Source: Stenotrophomonas_A sp036566925 | GTDB taxonomy: Bacteria; Pseudomonadota; Gammaproteobacteria; Xanthomonadales; Xanthomonadaceae | NCBI GenBank assembly: GCA_036566925.1 | Contig: DATCVI010000224.1 | Span: forward strand, 1-31,340 | Direction: 5' to 3' | Length of the DNA: 31,340 bases | In this document: piece after piece, positions 15,376-22,978 of the stretch | Position numbering within the stretch: position 1 is the stretch's first letter | How the letters are laid out: every line of letters starts with the position of its first letter | Notes under the pieces: model-generated | Databases searched by the model: none | What the model was told of the DNA's origin: nothing | What the model saw: only the letters and a program-made list of their open reading frames with translations | Translations under genes and position numbers: made by a program

Positions 15376-17942
15376 GCCTGACCGAATACCGGCGCAAGCG
15401 CCGCTTCGACAAGACCCGCGAACCGGAACCGGGCAAACCGGTGCCCAAGGGCAAGCGGCCGATCTTCGTGGTGCAGCTGCACCACGCCAGTCGCCGCCAC
15501 TACGATTTCCGCCTGCAGGTGGGCGATGCCTTGAAGAGTTGGGCGGTGCCGAAGGGGCCGAGCTACGACCCCAAGGTCAAGCGGATGGCGGTCGAGGTGG
15601 AAGACCATCCACTCGACTACGCCGGTTTCGAAGGCGAGATCCCGCATGGTCAATACGGTGGCGGCCACGTCGCCCAGTTCGACCATGGCGTGTGGTCGAG
15701 CGAGGGCGATGTCGAGGCCCAGCTGGCCAAGGGCCACCTGCGTTTCGAGTTGTTCGGCGACAAGCTCAAGGGCGGTTGGCACCTGGTGCGCTCGGGCAAG
15801 CCGGCGCGACAGCCGCAGTGGCTGCTGTTCAAGGATGACGATGCCTACAGCAGCGCCATCGAAGCCGATGACCTGTTGGCTGATGTCACCGCGCCGCCGG
15901 AGGCCGACGCCAAGCGCGCCGGCCGCGGCAAGACCGGCAAGAAGCGGCTGGAGACTGTGGCCCCGGCCAAGCCGAAGCGGCGCCGCGACTGGGCCGCCGA
16001 AGCCGCCAAGCTCACCGGCGCACGCAAGGCCAAGGCGCCCAGCGGCGCCTTCGAACCGCAGCTGGCCCGCCTCGGCGATGCACCGCCGGAAGGCGAGCAG
16101 TGGCTGCACGAACTCAAGTGGGATGGTTATCGGATACTGGCCACGATGGCCAAACAGCGCGTGCAGCTGTGGTCGCGCAATGCGCTGGAATGGACCCAGA
16201 AGTTGCCGGATATCGCCAGCGCGATCGAAGCGCTGGGCGTCGATGCGATCGCGCTGGACGGCGAACTCATCGCCGGCCAGGGCCGCAAGGAGGACTTCAA
16301 CCTGTTGCAGGCCACGCTGTCGGGCGAGCGGGCAGGGCGCCTGGTCCTGACCTTGTTCGACCTGCTACACGTGGACGGCATAGATATTTCCGCCGCGCCG
16401 CTGCGCGAGCGCAAGGCGCTGCTGCAGAAGTTGCTCGATAACCAGCGCAGCCCGCACCTGGCCTTCAGCTCGCATATCGATGCCGATGGCGCTGCGGCCT
16501 ACCAGCTCGCTGGCGAACAGCATTTCGAAGGCATCATTTCCAAGCGTGCCGACCGTGCCTACCAGCCCGGGCGCAGCGACGACTGGCGCAAGACCAAGCA
16601 ATTGGCCAGCGACGAATTCGCCGTGGTTGGCTACACCGCGCCGCGTGGCAGCCGCAGCGGCTTCGGTTCGCTGCTACTGGCGCGGCCGGACCCCGAGCAC
16701 GGCTGGCGCTATGTCGGGCGCGTTGGCACGGGGTTTACCGACGCGATGCTGGCCGAGATCAGCGCGCGCATCGGCAAGGCTGGTGGCAGCAAGCCGACGG
16801 CCTATGTCGGCACCACCGATACCGATCTGCGCCACGCCACCTGGTTCGCCCCCAGGTTCGTGGTGGAGGTGTTCTATAGAGGCATTGGCCGCCAGGCGTT
16901 GCTGCGGCAGCCTTCCTTGAAGGCCGTTCGCGAGGACAAGAAGGTCGCCGACCTCAAGGACAGCGATCGCGGCGTTGCCAGTACGTCGAAGCCGCGCAAG
17001 AGCGCCAAGGCCGCGAAGGCCACTGCCGCGCCAGTGAACAAGCCGGCCAAGCGCGCGCGCAAGCTGGCCGAGAGCGATCTGCCGACGCTGAGCAGCCCGG
17101 GCAAGGTGCTGTATCCCGATGACGGCATCACCAAGCAGCAGGTATGGGACTACTACCGTGCGGTGATGCCGCACCTGTTGCCGGAAATCGTCGACCGGCC
17201 GTTGTCGATCATCCGCTGCCCGGCCGGCACCGGCCGTCCCTGCTTCTTCCAGAAGCACCATACCGCCGGGCTCGAGCGCGTCGATTCGGTCAAGCTCAAG
17301 GAGGAAGGCGGCAACGAGGCGTGGTACCTGGTTGCGCGCGATGAGGCGGCGGTGATGGAGCTGGTGCAGTTCAACGCGCTCGAATTCCATCCCTGGGGCG
17401 CGCACGCCGAGCACCCGGATCGGGCCGACCGCGTGGTCTTCGATCTCGATCCGGGGCCGGATGTGCCCTTCGCCGAAGTCCGCCGTGCCGCCACCGACAT
17501 TCGCAAGCTGCTCGCGCAACTTGAACTGGAGTCGTTCCTGCGGGTCTCCGGTGGCAAGGGCCTGCACGTCGTAGTGCCGCTCAATCCCGGTTGCGATTGG
17601 TCGCTGGTCAAGCGCTTCGCGCATGGCTTTGCCGATGCGCTGGCGCAGTCCGAGCCGGATCGCTTCCTGTCCACGGCCAGCAAGCGCTTGCGCGCCAAGC
17701 GCATTTTTGTCGACTACCTGCGCAATGGCCGCGGTGCCACGGCAGTGGCGAGTTACTCGTTGCGCGCACGTGCCGGCGCGCCAGTGGCGATGCCGCTGGC
17801 CTGGTCGCAGCTACCCAAGCTGCAGCGCGCCGATGTCTTCACGATGGACAAGGCGCTGGCCAGTTTGCGCCGCCGCCGCACTGACCCGTGGAAAGGCATC
17901 GACAAGATCCGCCAGGACCTTTCGCGCTGGTCGCAGGAGTAA
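15372..17942 (+). CDS. ligD: DNA ligase D (phosphoesterase-ligase-polymerase)
   Basis: Multifunctional enzyme of bacterial non-homologous end joining, 856 residues. Domains in order: 3'-phosphoesterase (about 1-165) with His37, His43, Asp45 and His79, the spacing of the Pseudomonas enzyme; a Lys/Ala-rich linker (170-225); ATP-dependent ligase (about 230-545) with nucleophile Lys249 in ELKWDGYR, EGIISKR and DWRKTKQ; a second linker (about 545-570); and a primase-like polymerase domain (about 575-850) with the catalytic pair in VFDLDPGPD and RIFVDYLRNGRGATAVASY. All three active sites look intact. Its usual partner Ku is not in the window; instead it is coupled to exonuclease III. Confidence 0.97.
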   Translation: MSLTEYRRKRRFDKTREPEPGKPVPKGKRPIFVVQLHHASRRHYDFRLQVGDALKSWAVPKGPSYDPKVKRMAVEVEDHPLDYAGFEGEIPHGQYGGGHVAQFDHGVWSSEGDVEAQLAKGHLRFELFGDKLKGGWHLVRSGKPARQPQWLLFKDDDAYSSAIEADDLLADVTAPPEADAKRAGRGKTGKKRLETVAPAKPKRRRDWAAEAAKLTGARKAKAPSGAFEPQLARLGDAPPEGEQWLHELKWDGYRILATMAKQRVQLWSRNALEWTQKLPDIASAIEALGVDAIALDGELIAGQGRKEDFNLLQATLSGERAGRLVLTLFDLLHVDGIDISAAPLRERKALLQKLLDNQRSPHLAFSSHIDADGAAAYQLAGEQHFEGIISKRADRAYQPGRSDDWRKTKQLASDEFAVVGYTAPRGSRSGFGSLLLARPDPEHGWRYVGRVGTGFTDAMLAEISARIGKAGGSKPTAYVGTTDTDLRHATWFAPRFVVEVFYRGIGRQALLRQPSLKAVREDKKVADLKDSDRGVASTSKPRKSAKAAKATAAPVNKPAKRARKLAESDLPTLSSPGKVLYPDDGITKQQVWDYYRAVMPHLLPEIVDRPLSIIRCPAGTGRPCFFQKHHTAGLERVDSVKLKEEGGNEAWYLVARDEAAVMELVQFNALEFHPWGAHAEHPDRADRVVFDLDPGPDVPFAEVRRAATDIRKLLAQLELESFLRVSGGKGLHVVVPLNPGCDWSLVKRFAHGFADALAQSEPDRFLSTASKRLRAKRIFVDYLRNGRGATAVASYSLRARAGAPVAMPLAWSQLPKLQRADVFTMDKALASLRRRRTDPWKGIDKIRQDLSRWSQE

Positions 17943-17972
17943 ACGCGACCAGCGCGTGCGCGGGCGACCGGC

Positions 17973-18722
17973 TCAGACTTCGCGCAGGCGCTCGAACCCG
18001 AGGCGGCTCTCGACCGGCACCGCGACCAGGTTCTGGTGCACCCAGCCTGGAAACAGGTTCTCCTCCAGGCCGTGGAAGTTGTCGGGGTTGAACAGATAGG
18101 GCAAGTGCGACCAGCAGCGGTAGCCGAGCTCCTTCAATGTTCGTACGTCCTGGATCGCTTGTTCGACCGCCGGGCCCAGGCGCAGGTACAGAACCGGGCG
18201 ATACTGGCGCAGCGTTTCATCCGCGCCGGCCAACACCGACGACAAGGTGCCGGGGATGTTGACCTTCAGCAGATGCAGCGCTTCCAGGCCCAGGCTGTCC
18301 AGGCTGAGGCTCCGCACCGCCTGACGCTCGCCGCCGGGCGGGGTCAGCTCGATCGTGCCGCCGTTTTCGCCCAGCCATCCGCCGTGGGTGTAGGCATTGC
18401 TGACGCCGTTGAGCGCCAGGTTGGCGCAGGTGCGCTGCAGGTTCAGGCGGTGCGGATCGACGATATGCACGCTGCCCTGTTCGCCCACCGCACGCGCCAG
18501 CCATAGGGTGTGGGCGCCGTACTCGCTGCCGAACTCCAGTACCGTCTGGCCGTCTTCGACGAAGCTGCTGAGCAGGTCCAGCTCCTGTTCCATCCATTCG
18601 CCGTAGCGCATGAGCGAACGGGCAACCGCGTTGTCCTGTGCCAACTGGGTGCTGATGCCGTAGCGCAGCGACATCAGCCTGGGCTCGGTGGTTTCCTTCT
18701 GCATGTGGTGCTGACTCTCCAT
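17973..18722 (-). CDS. FkbM-like SAM-dependent methyltransferase (altered motifs)
   Basis: Protein of 249 residues with a Rossmann methyltransferase fold. The SAM-binding loop reads VLEFGSEYGAHTLWLA, followed by HIVDPHRLNLQRTCANLALN. The later segment LHLLKVNIPGT aligns with the FkbM signature K(I/V)D(V/I)EG but lacks both acidic residues. FkbM enzymes O-methylate sugars or small molecules. It is the second gene of a minus-strand pair, 27 bases after the FimV-like gene, and ends 30 bases from ligD, which converges on it. AGGAG upstream supports the ATG at 18722. It may have an unusual substrate or be catalytically weak. Confidence 0.7.
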   Translation of the reverse strand: MESQHHMQKETTEPRLMSLRYGISTQLAQDNAVARSLMRYGEWMEQELDLLSSFVEDGQTVLEFGSEYGAHTLWLARAVGEQGSVHIVDPHRLNLQRTCANLALNGVSNAYTHGGWLGENGGTIELTPPGGERQAVRSLSLDSLGLEALHLLKVNIPGTLSSVLAGADETLRQYRPVLYLRLGPAVEQAIQDVRTLKELGYRCWSHLPYLFNPDNFHGLEENLFPGWVHQNLVAVPVESRLGFERLREV

Positions 18723-18749
18723 GGAACTTCTCCTGACAGTGTTGTGCGA

Positions 18750-21371
18750 TTAGCAGCTAGCGGCGGCGAGCCTGAGCTGCCTGTGTTGGCGTTCCCAAAC
18801 GGGGCGTTCGGCTTCGGCCAATTGCTTGGCCCACTCGGCATCGGCGCGGTGCCAGTTGGCCAGCACAACGCCGCGTTCGGCGCCGGCTTCCCAGGCGGCC
18901 GCGCTCAGACGCGTGGCCTCGGCGGGGTTGCCGCTGAGCATCGCTGCGGCCGCGAGCAGGCCAAGCGATTCGGCCGCGGGTGGGTCTTCTGCCTCGCGCA
19001 GCCATTGCGCCACCACGCCGATCTGGCTCGTGCGCGCCGGCTCCGGCGATCGCTGCTGCCAACCCAGCAGGGCGGTGAGCAGCGCCCGGAATGCGGGCAC
19101 GCGGATGGAAGGTGAGTCAGCAGCGAAGCTGGCGTAGGCAACGGCGTCGCGGTAACGCGCCAGCTCGTCCTGGCCTTCGCAAGCCTGTGCCAAGGCAACT
19201 TCGGCTTGCTCCATGGCCACCGCGTCGGCGCGCCCGAATGGGCTGGCGCGCAGTTGCGCAAGCAGGTGTGCAGCCTGCTCCAATAGTTGCGCGCGGACCT
19301 GGCCGTGCTCGTGCGTGCTGCGCAGCCGCAGGTAGTAAGCGCGCGCAAAGGCGATGGCGTGGCGCTCGTCTGTTTGGACGGGCAGGCTTTCCAGGCGATC
19401 GAAAACCGTGCCCGCTTCGGCCAGCCGCTGTTTCGCCGCTGGTCCTTGCAGGTGCCTGGCGGCGTCGACCAGCACGCGGCTCCAGGCCAGCCACGGCGCG
19501 GCGCTGCGGCGCTCGGCCAGCATGGCGCGAATGCGCGATTCCATTGCGCGGCCGACCGCGGCCCGGGTCGCTTGCGACAGGCTTGCCAGGTATAGGCGCT
19601 CGGCATCGATGCTGGCAGCCAGCCAGTGGTCGCGTTCGCCGCCGTCGGTGAGGCGATCGTGGCCTGCACGCAGCTGCGCCACGGCCTGCGCGTGCCAGTG
19701 GCCGCGCGCGGCAGACGCCGGCTCGGCCAGGGCGTGCAGCCAGGAAGATTGCGCATGCAGCTTGTACCAGGCCGGCGTGGCCTCGGACAGGCGAGGGCCG
19801 CGCGCCAGCAGAGCGTCCAATCGGGCCAACCCGCTTTTGCGTTCGCTGAAGTCGGCCGTTGCCGCCAGCTCGGCGGTGGCGCCGGCCCATTCCAACAGGC
19901 CGGCCTGGCTCGGCCTTTCGCTATCGCCCAGGCCCTGCTCATAGGCGTGTACCGCCGCTTGCAGGTGCGCGACGCGGCGTGCGGGCAGGTCGGCGTCGGC
20001 CTGCAGCAGGTGGCAACGCCCGATCATGCGCGACAGCGCGGCGCGGCGCGACGGATCGGCAGCCAAGGCGGCAGCGAATGCCTGGGCACCTTCTGCCGCC
20101 GCTGGCAACGCATCCTGGCCCGCCTTGGCCAACTTCCATGCGCACCAGCCGGCCATGGCCCACGTGCTTGCCGAAGCGCCGTCGTGCAGACGCGGACGCA
20201 GGATCGCGAGCGCTTCACGGGGACGGTCCTGGGTGGCCAGCCGCCGGGCTTGCCTGAGTGTGGCGTCCAAGGGGGCTGCAACAGCCGATGCCGGTCCCGC
20301 CTCGGGCGTTGCCATCGCCTGCAGCTGCGCCACCGGCGCGGACACTGCGTGCCCGGCATAGCGTTCGACTTGAAGCCTCACCCGAGGTGCGGGGGAGATC
20401 GGCTCGAGCAAGGCGCCGCGCAAGTTGCTTATCGTCATCTGGGTGGCGTACGCCGGCGCCTCAGGAGCCAGCGGCGGCGTGGGCGGCTCGGCTGTCGCTG
20501 GCGCTGCCACGACGGCGGCGGCAGCGGCAGCCGCCTGATCAGGCGTCGCTCGCGAAGACGTCGATGTGGCGCAGGGCGCTTCCTGGGTAGTCGCTGCGGC
20601 GGTTGTCGCGCTTTGATGACGGGTGGCATTGGCCAGCCATGGCGGCGTTTCCAGCGGATCGATCGCGGACGGCTCGGGTGCAATGGCCAGCGCGCGCTTG
20701 GCCCGGCCGGGATTCCACACGCGCAACGCATTGCGCCGCGCCCGTTGTCGCTGGCGCACACGCCAGGCCCATAGCAGCAGCAATGCCACGGGCACCAGCA
20801 GCAAGGGCCAGCCCCGCGCGGATAACGCTGGCCAAGACAAGGAGAGCAGGTCAACCAGGGAGGTGTTGGACACGGCTTTTGCTCCGGCAATGGCGGCGCT
20901 ACGGTCGCTGCCGTTGGGCGCGCGTGCGAGGGGAGAACGCGGGAGAGGACTGGCGCCGAATGCGGGTTCGACCGTTTCGCCAACGGCCAATCCCGCAACT
21001 GCCGGCAGCGAGGCGGGATCCGGACCGGCTGAGGCACTTGCGAAAGCTGCGCGGGCCGGCGGAATAGCGACGTGCGATGCGCCCGTCAGCAGCGGCAGCG
21101 CAGTTCGGTTCCTGGCGACCACGCGCCGGCCCGCTGCGGATTGACCATGCTGCTGGGGCGAGGCCGATGGCTTGGGCGAGTTGGGCGAGGTCGACTTGCT
21201 CGGCAGGGCGGGCGGGCTGCTTGCCGCTTGATCCCGGGGCGCGTTCGCCATCGGCCGCGGCGGGGTGGGCAGCAACATGCATCCACCCGCCAGCAGGTTG
21301 CACGCCAGGCAAGCCAACCGCCGGCGCCAAGGCGGCAGCCACAACGCATATTTTGCTAAGCGGAGGGACAT
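18750..21371 (-). CDS. large FimV-like membrane protein with helical repeats, unknown function
   Basis: Protein of 873 residues, not recognised as a named family. Architecture: an N-terminal basic/hydrophobic segment (about 9-35, possibly a signal anchor or imperfect lipobox ending at Cys31), a Pro/Ser/Ala-rich stretch (about 40-165), one strong membrane helix (about 186-203, LLLVPVALLLLWAW) followed by basic RVRQRQRARR, a second Ala/Pro-rich linker (about 240-370), and a long all-helical region (about 375-873) of TPR-like repeats rich in Ala, Leu, Arg and Trp. This layout recalls FimV/HubP polar proteins, but no LysM domain was seen. Pairing with an FkbM-like methyltransferase suggests a surface-glycan or polar-organelle role (inference). 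The ATG at 21371 has no strong ribosome-binding site. Confidence 0.75.
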   Translation of the reverse strand: MSLRLAKYALWLPPWRRRLACLACNLLAGGCMLLPTPPRPMANAPRDQAASSPPALPSKSTSPNSPKPSASPQQHGQSAAGRRVVARNRTALPLLTGASHVAIPPARAAFASASAGPDPASLPAVAGLAVGETVEPAFGASPLPRSPLARAPNGSDRSAAIAGAKAVSNTSLVDLLSLSWPALSARGWPLLLVPVALLLLWAWRVRQRQRARRNALRVWNPGRAKRALAIAPEPSAIDPLETPPWLANATRHQSATTAAATTQEAPCATSTSSRATPDQAAAAAAAVVAAPATAEPPTPPLAPEAPAYATQMTISNLRGALLEPISPAPRVRLQVERYAGHAVSAPVAQLQAMATPEAGPASAVAAPLDATLRQARRLATQDRPREALAILRPRLHDGASASTWAMAGWCAWKLAKAGQDALPAAAEGAQAFAAALAADPSRRAALSRMIGRCHLLQADADLPARRVAHLQAAVHAYEQGLGDSERPSQAGLLEWAGATAELAATADFSERKSGLARLDALLARGPRLSEATPAWYKLHAQSSWLHALAEPASAARGHWHAQAVAQLRAGHDRLTDGGERDHWLAASIDAERLYLASLSQATRAAVGRAMESRIRAMLAERRSAAPWLAWSRVLVDAARHLQGPAAKQRLAEAGTVFDRLESLPVQTDERHAIAFARAYYLRLRSTHEHGQVRAQLLEQAAHLLAQLRASPFGRADAVAMEQAEVALAQACEGQDELARYRDAVAYASFAADSPSIRVPAFRALLTALLGWQQRSPEPARTSQIGVVAQWLREAEDPPAAESLGLLAAAAMLSGNPAEATRLSAAAWEAGAERGVVLANWHRADAEWAKQLAEAERPVWERQHRQLRLAAASC

Positions 21372-21433
21372 GATCCGACCATCGTAGGAAGCCGGATATG
21401 AGAGAGCGCCGTCGGGGCGGTGAATGCTTGGAT

Positions 21434-21452
21434 TCCTCCAATTGTGGGAGGA
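21434..21452 (-). other. hairpin in the leader region of the FimV-like gene
   Basis: TCCTCC (21434-21439) and GGAGGA (21447-21452) form a 6-bp stem with a seven-base loop, between the tRNA terminator and the FimV-like gene. The rest of 21372-21508 has no recognised gene or convincing promoter. The hairpin lies about 65 bases before the start codon and could be part of the mRNA leader. Confidence 0.35.
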
Positions 21453-21508
21453 CTTCCTCGTGGCTTAGGCCTGATGCCACAGGTGGGCTGAATCGGTTCT
21501 CTGCAGCC

Positions 21509-21537
21509 AAAAAAAAAGCCCGGCACAAGGCCGGGCT
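21509..21537 (-). terminator. terminator of the second tRNA-Ala/Glu unit
   Basis: On the minus strand, an 8-bp GC-rich stem (21530-21537 with 21517-21524, AGCCCGGC/GCCGGGCT) with a five-base loop leads into nine T residues. It lies about 12 bases past the CCA end of the downstream tRNA-Glu. Confidence 0.85.
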
Positions 21538-21548
21538 CTTCTGAAAAG

Positions 21549-21624
21549 TGGCGTCCCCACGGGGATTCGAACCCCGGTCGCTACCGTGAAAGGGTAATGT
21601 CCTAGGCCTCTAGACGATGGGGAC
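21549..21624 (-). tRNA. tRNA-Glu(TTC), downstream copy
   Basis: A 76-base tRNA on the minus strand, with 5' GTCCCC pairing with GGGGAC, discriminator G and encoded CCA (21549-21551). The anticodon TTC corresponds to plus-strand GAA at 21588-21590 within CCCTTTCACGG, and the T-arm GGTTCGAATCC is intact. It follows tRNA-Ala(GGC) in the same transcript. The tRNA body is identical to the copy at 21880-21955. Confidence 0.97.
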
Positions 21625-21642
21625 GCATTGAAACGTTTGCCG

Positions 21643-21665
21643 TTCGGACAGGCCTGGTGTCCGAA
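21643..21665 (-). ncRNA. spacer hairpin between tRNA-Ala and tRNA-Glu, copy 1
   Basis: TTCGGACA (21643-21650) and TGTCCGAA (21658-21665) form an 8-bp stem with a seven-base loop, starting two bases after the CCA of tRNA-Ala. The other copy has the same loop and stem except for a compensatory pair change, which suggests selection for structure. It is perhaps a processing signal for the tRNA precursor. Confidence 0.6.
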
Positions 21666-21667
21666 GT

Positions 21668-21743
<76 letters not shown>

Positions 21744-21762
21744 ACGATGCTGCGAGCCGCCT

Positions 21763-21791
21763 ATCATAACGGCGATTCGTCGCATTGGGAA
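21763..21791 (-). promoter_or_regulatory. candidate promoter of the downstream tRNA unit
   Basis: On the minus strand, -10 TATGAT (21768-21763) and -35-like TTCCCA (21791-21786) are 17 bases apart. The start would fall a few bases before the mature tRNA-Ala 5' end, after a GC-rich discriminator typical of stringently controlled stable RNA promoters. The -35 is weak. Confidence 0.55.
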
Positions 21792-21842
21792 GAGGGGGCG
21801 AGCGATCGCCGCGGGCCGTTTCCACGCCGCGTGCCCACAAAC

Positions 21843-21866
21843 AAAAAAACCGGGCCAGGCCCGGGT
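21843..21866 (-). terminator. terminator of the upstream tRNA-Ala/Glu unit
   Basis: On the minus strand, CCGGGC and GCCCGG form a stem with a three-base loop, followed by a run of seven T and further T-rich sequence. It lies about 14 bases after the CCA of the upstream tRNA-Glu and separates the two tandem units. Confidence 0.75.
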
Positions 21867-21879
21867 TCGTTGTTGAAGA

Positions 21880-21955
21880 TGGCGTCCCCACGGGGATTCG
21901 AACCCCGGTCGCTACCGTGAAAGGGTAATGTCCTAGGCCTCTAGACGATGGGGAC
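21880..21955 (-). tRNA. tRNA-Glu(TTC), upstream copy
   Basis: The tRNA body is identical to the copy at 21549-21624. Anticodon TTC corresponds to plus-strand GAA at 21919-21921, and CCA is encoded at 21880-21882. It is followed by its own terminator. Confidence 0.97.
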
Positions 21956-21972
21956 GCAGATTTCTTGGCAAC

Positions 21973-21993
21973 TCAGACAGGCCTGGTGTCTGA
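21973..21993 (-). ncRNA. spacer hairpin between tRNA-Ala and tRNA-Glu, copy 2
   Basis: TCAGACA (21973-21979) and TGTCTGA (21987-21993) form a 7-bp stem around the same GGCCTGG loop as copy 1. The G-C pair of copy 1 is replaced by A-T on both sides, while the surrounding spacer has diverged. Confidence 0.6.
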
Positions 21994-21996
21994 AGT

Positions 21997-22072
<76 letters not shown>

Positions 22073-22090
22073 ACGTCGCTGAGGGAAAGA

Positions 22091-22120
22091 ATGATAGCGG
22101 TCGCCGCCGGCGCCACGCAA
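22091..22120 (-). promoter_or_regulatory. promoter of the upstream tRNA unit
   Basis: On the minus strand, -35 TTGCGT (22120-22115) and -10 TATCAT (22096-22091) are separated by 18 bases. An A-rich stretch of eight (complement of T at 22122-22129) just upstream could act as an UP element. The start falls a few bases before tRNA-Ala. Confidence 0.7.
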
Positions 22121-22168
22121 GTTTTTTTTCATGATTCTGAAGCGTGCGACCTTACTGCGCCGACCCAC

Positions 22169-22978
22169 TCAGCGACCACGTTGCGCGCGCACGTACTGGG
22201 TCAGGTTGAGGAACGTATCGACCCAATACACATCGCGGTGCGCGGCCAGGTAGCGCAGCAATGTTTCGTGCGCTTCATTCGATACGCTGAGGTAATCGCC
22301 GCCGATGCCGTGAAAGGTGAAGTTCACCATCGTGCCGCGCCGCGCCGCCTCTTCCACTTGCGCGATCAACTGCTCGCCAGTGACACCCACCGGCGCTTCC
22401 ACCGGCACCGCATGCAGGTCGAGCGTGGCCATGTCCGGCACCACCGCGCCGTCGCCGAGCTTGATCGCAACGAACTGCGAGGCCACCGCCGCAACATAGT
22501 TCGTGCCCGCGGCCATCACATCGCCGCAGGGCACGGTGAAGGTGCGCTCGCGCTTGCCGTCCAGTGCCTGCAGCATCGTATTGGCCAGCAGCACCTGGTC
22601 CTGCATCTGCGCCGCAGTGGTGTGGTCGAGATCGCGTGACGCCTCGACCCACTCATGCCCCTTGACCGAGCCGGAGCACTGGTGGAACAGGGTGTGGTTG
22701 CCCAGCTCATGCCCGTGGGCGGCGGCGGCACGCCACTCGCCCATGCGCCGGGCCACCGGTTCGCGCGATAGCTGCAGGTAGAAGCTGCCCTTGAAACCGT
22801 ACTTGTCGAGCTGCGGAATCGCGTTGCCCAACTGCGAATCCAGGGCGTCGTCGTAGGCCAGGCTCACCGCTGCCTTGCGGCCGTCGGGCCAGGCGAAATG
22901 CGCTTGTTCGGCTGCGTTGGCGCCGCCGATACAGGCGAGCGCCAACAGACACAAGCCGGAGAAGCGGCGGGCGCTCAC
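22169..22978 (-). CDS. secreted polysaccharide deacetylase (NodB-like)
   Basis: Carbohydrate esterase 4-type protein of 269 residues that removes N- or O-acetyl groups from a polysaccharide (chitin, peptidoglycan or exopolysaccharide; target unknown). A signal peptide is visible (RRFSGLCLLALACIGGANAA). Motif 1 is SLAYDDALDS (Asp43/Asp44); motif 2 is HELGNHTLFH with metal ligands His95 and His99; His223 lies in FTFHGIGGDY, and the sequence ends near YWVDTFLNL. The start is GTG at 22978, whose GTGA overlaps the stop of the GH30 gene, giving translational coupling. The frame is open further upstream but runs through the GH30 gene, so that extension is rejected. Confidence 0.88.
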   Translation of the reverse strand: MSARRFSGLCLLALACIGGANAAEQAHFAWPDGRKAAVSLAYDDALDSQLGNAIPQLDKYGFKGSFYLQLSREPVARRMGEWRAAAAHGHELGNHTLFHQCSGSVKGHEWVEASRDLDHTTAAQMQDQVLLANTMLQALDGKRERTFTVPCGDVMAAGTNYVAAVASQFVAIKLGDGAVVPDMATLDLHAVPVEAPVGVTGEQLIAQVEEAARRGTMVNFTFHGIGGDYLSVSNEAHETLLRYLAAHRDVYWVDTFLNLTQYVRAQRGR

